From the NCBI GenBank assembly GCA_945906305.1, contig CAMDQT010000011.1, positions 36,707-100,706 of the forward strand: a stretch of DNA of 64,000 nt. Direction: 5' to 3'. Shown one piece after another: positions 1 to 9,027 of the stretch (position 1 is the first letter of the stretch; each line of letters begins with the position of its first letter). The notes beneath the pieces are model-generated. The model did not search any database and had not been told where the DNA came from. It worked only from the letters and a program-made list of their open reading frames with translations. The position numbers and the translations under genes are program-made. Source of the DNA: Ferrithrix thermotolerans DSM 19514 (lineage in GTDB: Bacteria > Actinomycetota > Acidimicrobiia > Acidimicrobiales > CAIXPF01).

Positions 1-766
1 CTCGACGGTTGTCCCAGTCCACGCCGGAGGATCGCAAGTTGGCGCCCGACAGACCGTAAGACAAGGCGACTTCGGGCGGAATGACGCCAATGCCACGCGT
101 CCGGAGGTTGAAGATCTCATTGCCCACCAGCAGGGTCTCAAGCTCGTCGCAGAAGGCGTTGACCTTGACCATCACCTGCTTGGTCTCCGCTATCCACCCT
201 TTGGGCAGATCGTCTTTCAGTCCGCCGATGCGATCGAAGTTCGGGTGGAACCGTCCGCCGGTGGCCGATTCGATGAGGTTCAGTACGTACTCGCGGTCAC
301 GGAAGGCGTAGAACACCGGGGTCACCGCGCCGAGCTGGACCGCCATGTCGCCGAGGAAGAGCGTGACATTGGCGATTCGAGACAGCTCGAAGAGCAATGT
401 GCGGATCCATTGGGCCCGTGGTGGCGCCTCGACATCCATGAGCTGCTCGGCAGCAAGAATGAAGGGCACCTCGTTGGCGAAGCTACCGAGCCAATCAATG
501 CGGTTGATAAGGCTGTTGACCTGAGGAAAGGTACGGACCTCAGTCAGTTTCTCGTAGCCACGGTGCATGTAACCCGGCACCGGATCTGCGGCGACAACCT
601 GCTCGCCGTCAAGCTTCACGATGATGCGAAGCGTCCCGTGCGTGGCGGGATGCTGAGGCCCGATGTTGAGCGTCATGCCCTCGGTTTCGAGCTCGACGTT
701 GACGCGCATGTCGGCGGCTTGGCTGGCGATATAGGCCCGCTGCTGGCGTTCGCTGATAGCGGTCAC
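1..766 (-). CDS. nuoD: NADH-quinone oxidoreductase subunit D, second copy (partial, cut by left edge)
   Basis: Reading the minus strand from a GTG at 766 gives an open frame to the window edge (255 codons). It shows the 49-kDa subunit signature: NIGPQHPATHGTLR near residue 35, then PGYMHRGYEKLTEVRTF, and GIGVIPPEVALSYGLSG near the edge. NuoD forms the quinone chamber of complex I with NuoB. The start is set by a GGAGG at 776-780, nine bases upstream, and by the NuoC stop at 769. It is clearly not a copy of the other NuoD at 15346-16632, which reads GYLHTGMEKTAED at the same place, so this is a diverged second complex. Family is certain; the C-terminal third is not visible. Confidence 0.93.
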   Translation of the reverse strand, partial: MTAISERQQRAYIASQAADMRVNVELETEGMTLNIGPQHPATHGTLRIIVKLDGEQVVAADPVPGYMHRGYEKLTEVRTFPQVNSLINRIDWLGSFANEVPFILAAEQLMDVEAPPRAQWIRTLLFELSRIANVTLFLGDMAVQLGAVTPVFYAFRDREYVLNLIESATGGRFHPNFDRIGGLKDDLPKGWIAETKQVMVKVNAFCDELETLLVGNEIFNLRTRGIGVIPPEVALSYGLSGANLRSSGVDWDNRR

Positions 767-768
767 GC

Positions 769-1449
769 TCACTCGCCTCCGTCATCGTCGGCAACACCCG
801 GCATGCCTTCGACGTCGACGATGCCCGGCCACGGCCTCACCATGCGAGACAACAGCGGAAAGTCCTTGCGCAGCGGGTAACCCTCGAAGTCGCCGGGCAG
901 GTACAGCTTGCGGAGCGAAGGATGGCCAGCGAACGTGATGCCGAACATCTCGAACGCCTCGCGTTCGTGCCAGTTCGCACCGCCGAAGTGCTTGGTCCAA
1001 GTAGCCATCGTCAACGTGTCGTCGGGAACATCGGCCTTGAAGTTGACCCCAACATGACGCTCGACGTCGTAGAGGCGGGCCAGCAACTGGAACCGGGTCT
1101 CACCGCCGGTCACCCCGTGCGTCATCGGCTCGGGGTCCTTGGCCGCGACATGCTCGAGGATATTGTCCACCGAACTGTCCATACTCCGGCCAAACGGCGA
1201 AGGTAGCCAGTCGATGACAGAGAGATAACAGAAATAGGAGCAGCGCAGGACATCGCGACCAACCCTGCCCGCCGCATCCCACGCCTCGGCGGTCACCCGA
1301 ACCCAAAGGTCACGCCCGGGCAGGAGGTGTGATGCCACCACACCGTCTTGCAACTCGTTGACGAGACCCTCGACGAGCCCGGTCCGCAATTCGTCGGTCG
1401 CCGCTGCGTCCCCCGCTTCGTCGGTGTCAGTTGACGACAAGTGGCTCAC
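769..1449 (-). CDS. nuoC: NADH-quinone oxidoreductase subunit C, second copy
   Basis: A 226-aa 30-kDa-subunit protein. The C-terminal half carries the family signature [17 protein letters not shown] followed by [19 protein letters not shown]. It sits in the hydrophilic arm and contacts NuoD. The frame stays open well upstream, but residues upstream of 1449 are the shadow of nuoB. I chose GTG 1449, which overlaps the nuoB end by 23 bases; a TTG at 1440 is also possible, since neither has a good ribosome binding site. It is longer than the 173-aa NuoC at 16696-17217 and has an extra acidic N-terminus. Confidence 0.88.
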   Translation of the reverse strand: MSHLSSTDTDEAGDAAATDELRTGLVEGLVNELQDGVVASHLLPGRDLWVRVTAEAWDAAGRVGRDVLRCSYFCYLSVIDWLPSPFGRSMDSSVDNILEHVAAKDPEPMTHGVTGGETRFQLLARLYDVERHVGVNFKADVPDDTLTMATWTKHFGGANWHEREAFEMFGITFAGHPSLRKLYLPGDFEGYPLRKDFPLLSRMVRPWPGIVDVEGMPGVADDDGGE

Positions 1450-1927
1450 CCTTCCACTTCGCAGCCATGTCCTCGTTGGCCACCATCTCCTGAAGCAGCA
1501 CGATGCCCTCGAGCAACGCTTCGGGACGGGGCGGGCAACCAGGTACGTAGACGTCGACGGGGATGATCTGATCGACGCCCTTGGTGACGGAGTAGCTGTC
1601 CCAGTACGGGCCGCCACAATTCGCGCAGCTTCCCATCGAGATCACGTACTTCGGCTCCGGCATCTGCTCGTAGAGACGGCGGATCGCGGGTGCCATCTTG
1701 TCGGTGACCGTGCCTGAAACCACCACGAGGTCGGCCTGACGGGGGCTCGCCGGGAAGGGAATGACGCCCAGCCGCATCACGTCATAGCGCGGCGAACCGA
1801 AGGCGGCTCCCATCTCGATGGCGCAGCAGGCGAGCCCCCACTGGTAGACCCACATCGAGTACTTCCGACTGATATTGAGCAGCTTGGTCAGGGGCTTGGG
1901 GAGCTTGCCGCTCTCGACTAGACCCAT
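1427..1927 (-). CDS. nuoB: NADH-quinone oxidoreductase subunit B, second copy
   Basis: A 166-aa 20-kDa subunit that binds cluster N2, the last iron-sulfur centre before quinone. The four expected ligands are present: the tandem Cys34-Cys35 (GLACCAIEM), Cys101 ([10 protein letters not shown]) and Cys131 ([12 protein letters not shown]). The ATG at 1927 lies inside the end of nuoA (overlap 10 bases), showing tight coupling. It is diverged from the NuoB at 17214-17801, for example [10 protein letters not shown] here against AHFDLSRFG there. All catalytic residues are intact, so this copy is not decaying. Confidence 0.96.
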   Translation of the reverse strand: MGLVESGKLPKPLTKLLNISRKYSMWVYQWGLACCAIEMGAAFGSPRYDVMRLGVIPFPASPRQADLVVVSGTVTDKMAPAIRRLYEQMPEPKYVISMGSCANCGGPYWDSYSVTKGVDQIIPVDVYVPGCPPRPEALLEGIVLLQEMVANEDMAAKWKGEPLVVN

Positions 1928-2283
1928 CGCAACACACCCTTTCGCCAGGCGTACACCAGGCCGAGGAACAACACGAAGATGAAGATGCCCATCTCGACCA
2001 GGCCGAATAATCCGTAGGCCTCGAGGCGCACCGCCCAGGGGAAGATGAACACGGCCTCGACGTCGAACATCACGAAGAGCAAAGCGAAGATGTAATAGCG
2101 AACCTGGCTTTGCGACCAGCCCGTACCGACCGGATCAACACCGCTTTCGTACACGATGCTCTTCTGGGGCGAAGGCTTGTTCGGCCGCAACAACGCCGAG
2201 ACACCGAGTAGCGCCGACACGATGGTGACAGCCACCCCGACGAAGATGCCGACCGTGAGGTAGCTACGAAGGAAGTCGGACAC
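1918..2283 (-). CDS. nuoA: NADH-quinone oxidoreductase subunit A, second copy
   Basis: A 121-aa membrane subunit of normal length with three hydrophobic segments (about 8-30, 64-86 and 91-113). It carries the family motifs [14 protein letters not shown] in the first loop and [18 protein letters not shown] in helix 2. Start is GTG 2283. It lacks the long C-terminal tail of the first NuoA copy (17803-18327). It is the first gene of the second nuo set and follows nuoN after 105 bases, the largest gap between any two nuo genes in the block, so it may begin its own transcript. Confidence 0.94.
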   Translation of the reverse strand: MSDFLRSYLTVGIFVGVAVTIVSALLGVSALLRPNKPSPQKSIVYESGVDPVGTGWSQSQVRYYIFALLFVMFDVEAVFIFPWAVRLEAYGLFGLVEMGIFIFVLFLGLVYAWRKGVLRWV

Positions 2284-2291
2284 AGTGCGCG

Positions 2292-2297
2292 AGCCTA
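2292..2297 (-). promoter_or_regulatory. possible -10 box before second nuoA
   Basis: The minus strand reads TAGGCT eight bases before the GTG of the second nuoA, the spacing expected for a leaderless actinobacterial transcript. It lies in the 105-base gap after nuoN. No clear -35 was found, so this is only a candidate for an internal promoter. Confidence 0.3.
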
Positions 2298-2388
2298 CCT
2301 GTGAGGGGCAGAGGCGGCCAAGAATGGTCGCCGGGTGGTTCGACGATCACGGCGCGGGGCCCTCGAGGTAGCCGGCGGGGACGCCGGG

Positions 2389-3936
2389 TCAACTTGCGGC
2401 ACGAACCAATACCGGCACGGCGTCACGGGCCAGACCAGTGATGAGGCCGGGGAACACGCCGACCAGCAGGGTCACCCCGACGGTGATGGCGATGGCCGCC
2501 CAGACGGTAGCGGGAACGCCGAGTGCTGCTTCCTCCCCAGCATCGCTATCTGGCCCGACGCCGAGGTCGGCGTGGTCGTCGCTCATGTACATGGCGACGA
2601 TGATGCGGAGGTACACGAATGCACCAATCACCGCCGAGCCCATGGCGACGAGTGCGAGCCAGTAGCTGCGGGACTCCACCGCGGCCATGATCACCCCGAA
2701 TTTCGCGAAGAATCCCGATGTCAGCGGCACACCGGCCTGGGCCAGCAACATCACCGAGAACGCCGCAGCCAACAGCGGATTGCGGGCACTGAGGCCCTTG
2801 AAGTCCTCGAGGGAACTGTGGGCATCGCCCTTGCGGGAGACAACACTGATCACCGCAAAAGAACCTGCCACCATGAACGTGTATGCGGCGAGGTAGAACA
2901 AGGCGGCTCCGGTGCCCTCGCTGCTGGCCGCTTGGACTCCGAGAAGGATGAACCCGGCGTGCGCAATCGAGGAGTACGCCATCATTCGCTTGACATCGGT
3001 CTGTACCACGGCGAGTAACGCTCCACCGAGCAGGGTGGCCACGGCCAAGATGTACACGATTGGCTGCCACTCGGTGCGCTCGCTGCTGAAGGCGACGTAG
3101 AACACCCGCAGCAATCCCGCGAAGCCCGCCACCTTGACCCCCGAGGCCATATAGGCGACGACGGGTGACGGGGAACCCTGGTAGACGTCTGGGGTCCAGG
3201 AATGGAACGGCACGGCGGCAACCTTGAAGCCGAAGCCCACCAAAAGCATGGCCAAGCCGGCCAGAAGCAACGAGTTGTCGAGAAGGGTGTTTTCGACCAG
3301 GAACGTGCGAATACCGATCAGGCTCGTCGATCCGGTCGCGCCGTAGGTCATGGCGATGCCGTAGAGAAAGAAAGCGGAGGAGAACGCCCCGAGTACGAAG
3401 TACTTCATGCCCGCTTCCTGGGAAGCGAAGCGGCGCAGATGCGATGCCGCAAGGACATACACGGCGAGGGAGAGGATCTCCAGGCCGAGGAACATCACGA
3501 TCAGGTCGTTGGCGGATGCCATGATCACCCCGCCCGAGGCGGACAGCAGCAGCAGCACGTACAGTTCGGCCCCCTCGAGGCCTTCCCGTTTGAGATATCC
3601 GTCCGCCAGTAATGCGGCGAGGATCACCGAAACGCACAGCAACACCGTGACGAAGACCGAGAAGCCATCAACGCCGAATGCGCCCCCAAGAGTCGAGAAT
3701 GGTCCGCGATCAGGGTCCATGACCCGGCTCCATAGGCCTAGGGCGAATCCAGCGGCCACGGTGGCGATAGCGATAGTGACCCCGGTGTAGAACCCACGCC
3801 ATACACGCGGCAACAGCGAAGAAGCGTGAAGCAACACCATCGCTGGCGCGGCAAGCAACAGCAGCGGCATGACACCCCACCAATCAACGGAGGGTGTGCT
3901 CACCGCCACCTCGGAGGCCTGAGCAAGAAGGCTCAC
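2389..3936 (-). CDS. nuoN: NADH-quinone oxidoreductase subunit N
   Basis: A 515-aa, about 14-helix antiporter-like proton-pumping subunit. Visible family features are the helix-7 lysine motif FKVAAVPFHSWTPDVYQG (near residue 240), SPSPVVAYMASGVK, and the later KRMMAYSSIAHAG segment. It overlaps nuoM by four bases (GTGA), so its GTG start at 3936 is translationally coupled. It is the last gene of the complete 14-subunit nuoA-N set. Length and motifs are normal. Confidence 0.95.
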   Translation of the reverse strand: MSLLAQASEVAVSTPSVDWWGVMPLLLLAAPAMVLLHASSLLPRVWRGFYTGVTIAIATVAAGFALGLWSRVMDPDRGPFSTLGGAFGVDGFSVFVTVLLCVSVILAALLADGYLKREGLEGAELYVLLLLSASGGVIMASANDLIVMFLGLEILSLAVYVLAASHLRRFASQEAGMKYFVLGAFSSAFFLYGIAMTYGATGSTSLIGIRTFLVENTLLDNSLLLAGLAMLLVGFGFKVAAVPFHSWTPDVYQGSPSPVVAYMASGVKVAGFAGLLRVFYVAFSSERTEWQPIVYILAVATLLGGALLAVVQTDVKRMMAYSSIAHAGFILLGVQAASSEGTGAALFYLAAYTFMVAGSFAVISVVSRKGDAHSSLEDFKGLSARNPLLAAAFSVMLLAQAGVPLTSGFFAKFGVIMAAVESRSYWLALVAMGSAVIGAFVYLRIIVAMYMSDDHADLGVGPDSDAGEEAALGVPATVWAAIAITVGVTLLVGVFPGLITGLARDAVPVLVRAAS

Positions 3937-5663
3937 TTTTCTTCCTCCGTGTGACCCTCGGCCCCGTGGCCATCGGCTTGGGTCTCGGCCGCCTCTAGCG
4001 CCGCGGTGAGCTCCTCAGCCCCCGCCTTCTTTCCGGACAAGATCACCACTGCGAGGACCTTTCCGGGCTCTTTACTACCTGCTTTGCCCGACAGTTCCAC
4101 CTCGGTGCCGCTTTGGACTTCCGGTGCGGTGAAGGTGTCGGACTTCTGTTCGATATGGGCAATGAGCCGGCCGACGGAGGGTTCGATTCGATCGATCATC
4201 GGCTTCGGATAGACCCCCAGGAACACGATGCCGACAATGAAGACGGCCAGGATCCCACCCTCGCGGAAATTCAGGTCCTTGAAGCGTTCGTTCTCCACGG
4301 ATTGGGCGGTGCCGTGGAAGGTCCGCTGGTAGGCCCACAGCAGGTAGAGCGCAGCCAGGATCACCCCGAGGGCGGCCACCACGGCGTACCAGCGATGCGC
4401 CGTGAACGTTCCGTTGAGGATAAGGAACTCACCGACGAAGCCATTGAGGCCTGGCACCCCGATGGAGGAGAGCATGACCACCGTGAAGGCCGCCGCCATT
4501 AACGGCGCGGCCTTCTGCAAGCCGTTGAGCTCGGCGATCATTCGGGTGTGTCGGCGCTCATAGATCATGCCCACGAGAAGGAACAATGCGCCCGTGGACA
4601 GACCGTGGTTCACCATCTGCACAATGGCGCCGGTGATGCCTTGACGGTTCAGGGCAAAGGAGCCGAGAACGATGAAACCGAGGTGGGCCACCGACGAGTA
4701 GGCGACAAGCCGCTTGAGGTCTTTCTGCATGGTGGCCACGACCGATCCATACAAGATCCCGACCACCCCGAGAATCAAGAACATCGGCGCGGCCCAACGG
4801 GCTGCCTCGGGGAAGAGATAGAGCCCAAAGCGCAGGAACCCGTAGGTGCCAAGTTTCAGCATCACTCCGGCCAGGATCACCGACCCCGCAGTGGGTGCCT
4901 CGGTGTGGGCATCTGGAAGCCAGGTGTGGAGCGGAAATATCGGCACCTTGATGGCGAAGGCCAATGCGAACGCACAGAACACCGCCCGGGCGGTCTGGGT
5001 CGATAGCGCCTGCTCGTTGGCCAAGGTGCGCAAATCGAAGGTGATAGCTCCCCCGGTTGCCCGTTGGGTGAGCACCACCAACACCACCATTCCCACCAGC
5101 ATGATGGCGGATCCGAACATGGTGTAGAGAAAGAACTTCAGTGCGGCGTAGGTCCGATTCCCGTGTCCCCATTTGCCGATGAGGAAATACATCGGCACCA
5201 GCACCAGCTCGAAGAACACGAAGAACATGAAGAGGTCTAGGGCCAGGAACACACCCATCGAGGCCGCCTGGAGCAGCAACAGCCAACCGTAATACGGCTT
5301 CGAGTCGTGCTCGGGAAGGACCGCGAGGATGGCGATGGGGAACAGCACACCCGTAAGCACGACCAGGAAAAGGGATATCCCGTCGACCCCGAGCTTCCAT
5401 CCGATGCCGTAGTCCTTGATCCAAGTCCAAGACTGCACGAACTGGAAATCGCCGTCGGCCTGCTGGAACTTGACCAGGAGGGCGATTGACAACAAACCAG
5501 TGAGCGCCGCGACCAGGAAAGCGACCTGGCGCACCAGTTCCGGTCGCTGGGCACTCATCAGGCACAGCACCAACGCACCGGCCGCTGGCACCAACACCAG
5601 TGCGGTCAGCAAATAGTCGAACGATGGCGATGCCGCCGCCGAGGCGAGTAGGGCAGCAAGCAT
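3933..5663 (-). CDS. nuoM: NADH-quinone oxidoreductase subunit M with C-terminal tail
   Basis: A 576-aa antiporter-like subunit. Key proton-path residues are at expected places: Glu152 (FFELVLVPMYF), Lys239 (AFAIKVPIFPLHTWLPDAH), Lys270 (AGVMLKLGTYG) and Glu412 (GFVGEFLIL). The ATG at 5663 overlaps the nuoL stop (ATGA); the frame is open upstream but that part is nuoL shadow. The normal protein ends near residue 505. Here about 70 more hydrophilic residues follow (506-576), ending in a His/Glu-rich stretch (HGAEGHTEEEK). The tail should lie outside the membrane; its role is unknown. Confidence 0.95.
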   Translation of the reverse strand: MLAALLASAAASPSFDYLLTALVLVPAAGALVLCLMSAQRPELVRQVAFLVAALTGLLSIALLVKFQQADGDFQFVQSWTWIKDYGIGWKLGVDGISLFLVVLTGVLFPIAILAVLPEHDSKPYYGWLLLLQAASMGVFLALDLFMFFVFFELVLVPMYFLIGKWGHGNRTYAALKFFLYTMFGSAIMLVGMVVLVVLTQRATGGAITFDLRTLANEQALSTQTARAVFCAFALAFAIKVPIFPLHTWLPDAHTEAPTAGSVILAGVMLKLGTYGFLRFGLYLFPEAARWAAPMFLILGVVGILYGSVVATMQKDLKRLVAYSSVAHLGFIVLGSFALNRQGITGAIVQMVNHGLSTGALFLLVGMIYERRHTRMIAELNGLQKAAPLMAAAFTVVMLSSIGVPGLNGFVGEFLILNGTFTAHRWYAVVAALGVILAALYLLWAYQRTFHGTAQSVENERFKDLNFREGGILAVFIVGIVFLGVYPKPMIDRIEPSVGRLIAHIEQKSDTFTAPEVQSGTEVELSGKAGSKEPGKVLAVVILSGKKAGAEELTAALEAAETQADGHGAEGHTEEEK

Positions 5664-8101
5664 CACAACGCCGCCTTCGAAAGCAGGAGACCGAGTAAGA
5701 GCACGGCACCGACGCTGATACCGAGCGCGTAGCTGCGGATGTAACCGCTCTGCGTCTTGCGCAGCTGCGCCGAGGATTGCCGCACCAGTGTGGCCACACC
5801 ATTTACCGCACCGTCGATGCAAACCTGATCGAAGCGGGCCGTGAGTTCGAACGCCTTACGACCCGGCCCGCCCATGAACGAGGCATAGGCCTCGTCGACG
5901 CCCCAGCCCTTCGCCAGAATGGGCTGCTCGATTCTTTCTCGATCGCCCTTGGCCTTGAGGTAGACCGCCGCCGCGGCCAGGATTCCTACCAAGGCTGTGG
6001 CGACCGCCACCGCGGCCAGGGCGACCAGCCCCGCTCCCGGGACCTCAAGGTGGGTTTCGCTACCGAACAACGACGGCTCCAACCAGTTTTCCAACAGGTG
6101 AAGTCGATGCACGAACGGCAAGTTCAACGCCCCAGCACCAAGCGCCCCGATAGCGAGCAGCACCAGCGGCAGCAACATCATCAGGGGCGACTCGTGAGGG
6201 TGGTGATGACGTCGATGTTCGACCTCATGAGGCAGGAACTCCACCACATCTCGTTCATCGGGTGCGGACAACAACGCACCGAAACTCGAACGCGGCCGAT
6301 TCGCGGCCGCCAAGCAGGTCACCTCCGCCATGCCTTCCCGGGACGCGACAGCCGCCGCATCGGCGGCGGACAACGTGGACTCGGCGTCGAGCACCCCTTG
6401 TCGGGCGGCGGCCAACGCATCGTCCGCCTTGGCAATAGCGGTGGTGGCCTTTTCGGCGTCCTTGGCCAGCTTTTCCAAATCCTTCAGAACCCGCTCAGCG
6501 GCCTTCTTGGCCGCGGGGTCCGCCCCTGCGGCCAGCACCGCAGCCGTGGCGGCCTCGACGTCGGCGGGTGAGACCGCGTCGGCCTTGGCCTGCGCTTCGC
6601 CTGCCGCAGAGACGGCCGCGGCATGGACTGATTCGGCCTCACTTACCTTGGACCGGGCCAACACCAGCGCCTCGGTGGCCGCAGCAACTGAACTTCCAGC
6701 CTCATCCGCGGTCACACCGGACGCGGCGAGTTTGGCGTCCCACGCCGCATTCAACTCCTGGGCTGAGGGGTCGCCGAAACGGTAGCGACCAAAGAACGTG
6801 AGGAACACCTGGCGACTCATGTAGAACGCCGTCAGCAGCGCCGTCACCAGACCGATCGCCCACAGCGCCTTGTTCTCCTGCCAGGCGTAGGCGAGGATTT
6901 CATCCTTGGACCAGAAACCCGCGAACGGCGGAACACCGGCAATCGCGAGCCAACCAATGATGAAGGTCACCGCAGTGACCGGTAGGAGCTTGTAGAGCTT
7001 GCCGAACCGACGCATGTCCTGCTCGTGGTGCATACCGTGGATGACTGATCCGGCGGCGAGGAACAACAACGCCTTGAAAAAGGCGTGGGTCACCGTGTGG
7101 AAGATGGCGGGCGCATAGCCCCCAAGCCCGATGGCCATGAACAAGTAGCCGAGTTGGCTCACCGTTGAGTAGGCAAGCACTTTCTTGATGTCGTTCTGAG
7201 CGATGGCGATGGTGGCCGCGAACAGAGCGGTCAAGCCGCCAACCCAGGCAATGGTCTGCGGGGCCCAGGTGTATGACGCCTCGAGAACCGGACTCATCCG
7301 CACCATCAGGTACACCCCCGCCGTCACCATGGTGGCGGCATGGATGAGGGCGGAAACCGGGGTGGGACCAGCCATAGCGTCTGGCAACCAGACATACAGC
7401 GGTAGCTGCGCCGACTTGCCGCACGCGGCGACGAAGAGCAGCAAGGCAATCGCGGTGGCGGTGACCGCGGCCAGCGTCGGTGCCTTCACCACGATGTCGG
7501 CATAGCGAATGGAGCCCACCGTGAAGAAGGTCAGGAAGGTGGCCACCATGAAGCCCCAGTCACCCACACGGTTGGTAACGAAGGCCTTTTTGCCCGCTGA
7601 CGCGTTCGTCTCCTCGGTGAACCAGAACGAAATCAGGAAATAGGAACACGCACCGACCCCTTCCCAACCCAAGAAGGTGAGCAGCAGGTTGTCCCCGAGC
7701 ACCAACATCAGCATGGAGAAGACGAAGAGATTGAGGTAGAGGAAGAACTTGGAGAACTTCTCATCGCCCTTCATGTAGGCAATGGCGTACAGATGGATCA
7801 GGGTCGCGATGCCGGTGATGAACAGCACCATCGTCATCGACAATGGATCGACGAGGAAGCCCACGTCTACCCCGAAGTTGCCGACCGAGATCCAGGTGAA
7901 CAGTTGCTGCAGAAAGAAACGCTGCTCAGATGGGAGCGCCACGAGGCCAGCAAAGACGGTAACGGCGACGCCGAAACTTGCCGCCACCATGGCAGTAGCG
8001 AGGTAGCCCGCCAGCGGGTCACCCAGGCGACGCCCGACAGCGACCAGGAGCAGAAACCCGACGAGCGGGCATGCGGGAATCAGCCAAACCAGGTCAAGCA
8101 C
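5663..8101 (-). CDS. nuoL: NADH-quinone oxidoreductase subunit L with large coiled-coil insert
   Basis: An 812-aa subunit, about 180 residues longer than usual. Core residues are kept: Glu147 (FLGWEGVGACSYFLI), Lys229 (ACGKSAQLPLYVWLPDAM) and Lys399 (FWSKDEIL). Between helix-13 region LTFFGRYRF (about 435-443) and the usual HHHPHESPLMMLLP (633-646) lies an Ala/Lys/Glu-rich stretch (about 446-630; positions 6214-6766) that looks like long amphipathic helices. The frame then resumes with normal C-terminal membrane helices and the lateral-helix end, so it is an in-frame insertion and not a frameshift. Start is GTG 8101, four bases after the nuoK stop codon. Confidence 0.95.
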   Translation of the reverse strand: MLDLVWLIPACPLVGFLLLVAVGRRLGDPLAGYLATAMVAASFGVAVTVFAGLVALPSEQRFFLQQLFTWISVGNFGVDVGFLVDPLSMTMVLFITGIATLIHLYAIAYMKGDEKFSKFFLYLNLFVFSMLMLVLGDNLLLTFLGWEGVGACSYFLISFWFTEETNASAGKKAFVTNRVGDWGFMVATFLTFFTVGSIRYADIVVKAPTLAAVTATAIALLLFVAACGKSAQLPLYVWLPDAMAGPTPVSALIHAATMVTAGVYLMVRMSPVLEASYTWAPQTIAWVGGLTALFAATIAIAQNDIKKVLAYSTVSQLGYLFMAIGLGGYAPAIFHTVTHAFFKALLFLAAGSVIHGMHHEQDMRRFGKLYKLLPVTAVTFIIGWLAIAGVPPFAGFWSKDEILAYAWQENKALWAIGLVTALLTAFYMSRQVFLTFFGRYRFGDPSAQELNAAWDAKLAASGVTADEAGSSVAAATEALVLARSKVSEAESVHAAAVSAAGEAQAKADAVSPADVEAATAAVLAAGADPAAKKAAERVLKDLEKLAKDAEKATTAIAKADDALAAARQGVLDAESTLSAADAAAVASREGMAEVTCLAAANRPRSSFGALLSAPDERDVVEFLPHEVEHRRHHHPHESPLMMLLPLVLLAIGALGAGALNLPFVHRLHLLENWLEPSLFGSETHLEVPGAGLVALAAVAVATALVGILAAAAVYLKAKGDRERIEQPILAKGWGVDEAYASFMGGPGRKAFELTARFDQVCIDGAVNGVATLVRQSSAQLRKTQSGYIRSYALGISVGAVLLLGLLLSKAAL

Positions 8102-8105
8102 CCAA

Positions 8106-8426
8106 TCATCCCTTCAGCGTGGCGACGTCATCAGCGGTGGCCAAGGGCCGGCGCCGGAGGACGGCAACGACGATGGCCAGTCCGACCACCACCTCGGCGG
8201 CGGCAACGACCATGACGAAGAACACGACGGCCTGGCCTCCCAGGTCGTTTAGAGCACGTGAGAACGATACGAACGTGAGGTTCACAGCGTTGAGCATCAC
8301 CTCCACGCACATGAACATCACCAAAGGGTTCCGGCGGACCAGCAGGCCAACCGCACCAATCGTGAACAGCACCGCGGCCAGCACCAGATACCAGTTGGGG
8401 GTCACGATCTGCGCCAACAGCGTCAT
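8106..8426 (-). CDS. nuoK: NADH-quinone oxidoreductase subunit K
   Basis: A 106-aa three-helix membrane subunit. The two buried acidic residues of the proton path are visible: Glu42 ([12 protein letters not shown]) and Glu78 ([12 protein letters not shown]), matching Glu36 and Glu72 of E. coli NuoK. It overlaps nuoJ by four bases. Length is normal for the family. Confidence 0.96.
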   Translation of the reverse strand: MTLLAQIVTPNWYLVLAAVLFTIGAVGLLVRRNPLVMFMCVEVMLNAVNLTFVSFSRALNDLGGQAVVFFVMVVAAAEVVVGLAIVVAVLRRRPLATADDVATLKG

Positions 8427-9022
8427 GAGGCCACCCCGGATTGCACCGTTTCATCCTCGGGGTAAGGAGCGCCGTCCTGCGGTGCTCGACGCGCCAGCAT
8501 CACGGCACCCACCACCGAAATAGTCAACAGAATCGCGGTCGCCTCGAAGGCGAAGGCGTACTCGGTGAACAACAGCCGACCGAGTTGCGCGATGTTCGTC
8601 TCGGTGGCATCGGGCGCCATCAACATCGAAGAGGCCCCGGTTGCACCGCCGGCGAGGAACAACGAGACCAAGGACAGGCCGAGAATGCCGACACCGGCCA
8701 CCAAGGCCAGAGGCCGTTGCGCCACGATGGGTTCAATCTGTAAATCGTCGGCCTCGTCCACACCGAGCAACATGATCACGAAGAGGAACAGCACCACGAT
8801 CGCTCCGGCATACACGATCACTTGGACCGCCGCGAGGAGATGGGCGTCTTGGGCCACGAACAGCACGGCCACCCCGAACAGCGTGGCGACCAGACTCAAT
8901 GCAGCGTGCACGGGCTGAGGTAGCAGCACAACGCCTAGCGCCCCGATCACCACGATCGCCCCGGCCAGAATAAAGGTCACAAGCTCAGGCACCGGCTTCA
9001 CCACCATGGTCCCAACGGGCAT
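8423..9022 (-). CDS. nuoJ: NADH-quinone oxidoreductase subunit J
   Basis: A 199-aa membrane subunit with five predicted helices. The conserved helix 3 segment reads [20 protein letters not shown]. The ATG at 9022 is used, five bases after the nuoI stop; an in-frame ATG at 9007 is an alternative because neither has a strong ribosome binding site. NuoJ helix 3 takes part in coupling quinone reduction to proton transfer. Confidence 0.94.
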   Translation of the reverse strand: MPVGTMVVKPVPELVTFILAGAIVVIGALGVVLLPQPVHAALSLVATLFGVAVLFVAQDAHLLAAVQVIVYAGAIVVLFLFVIMLLGVDEADDLQIEPIVAQRPLALVAGVGILGLSLVSLFLAGGATGASSMLMAPDATETNIAQLGRLLFTEYAFAFEATAILLTISVVGAVMLARRAPQDGAPYPEDETVQSGVAS

Positions 9023-9027
9023 CGCGC

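Noticed and set aside
245..880. Long plus-strand open frame of 211 codons at the left end
   Set aside because: It lies antisense to nuoD and nuoC, whose products match conserved families. Its translation has no family features and the high GC content explains the long opposite-strand frame.
6214..6766. Possible frameshift or foreign gene inside nuoL
   Set aside because: The same frame continues into normal NuoL helices, and the insert has the same codon habit as its surroundings, so it is an in-frame extension.
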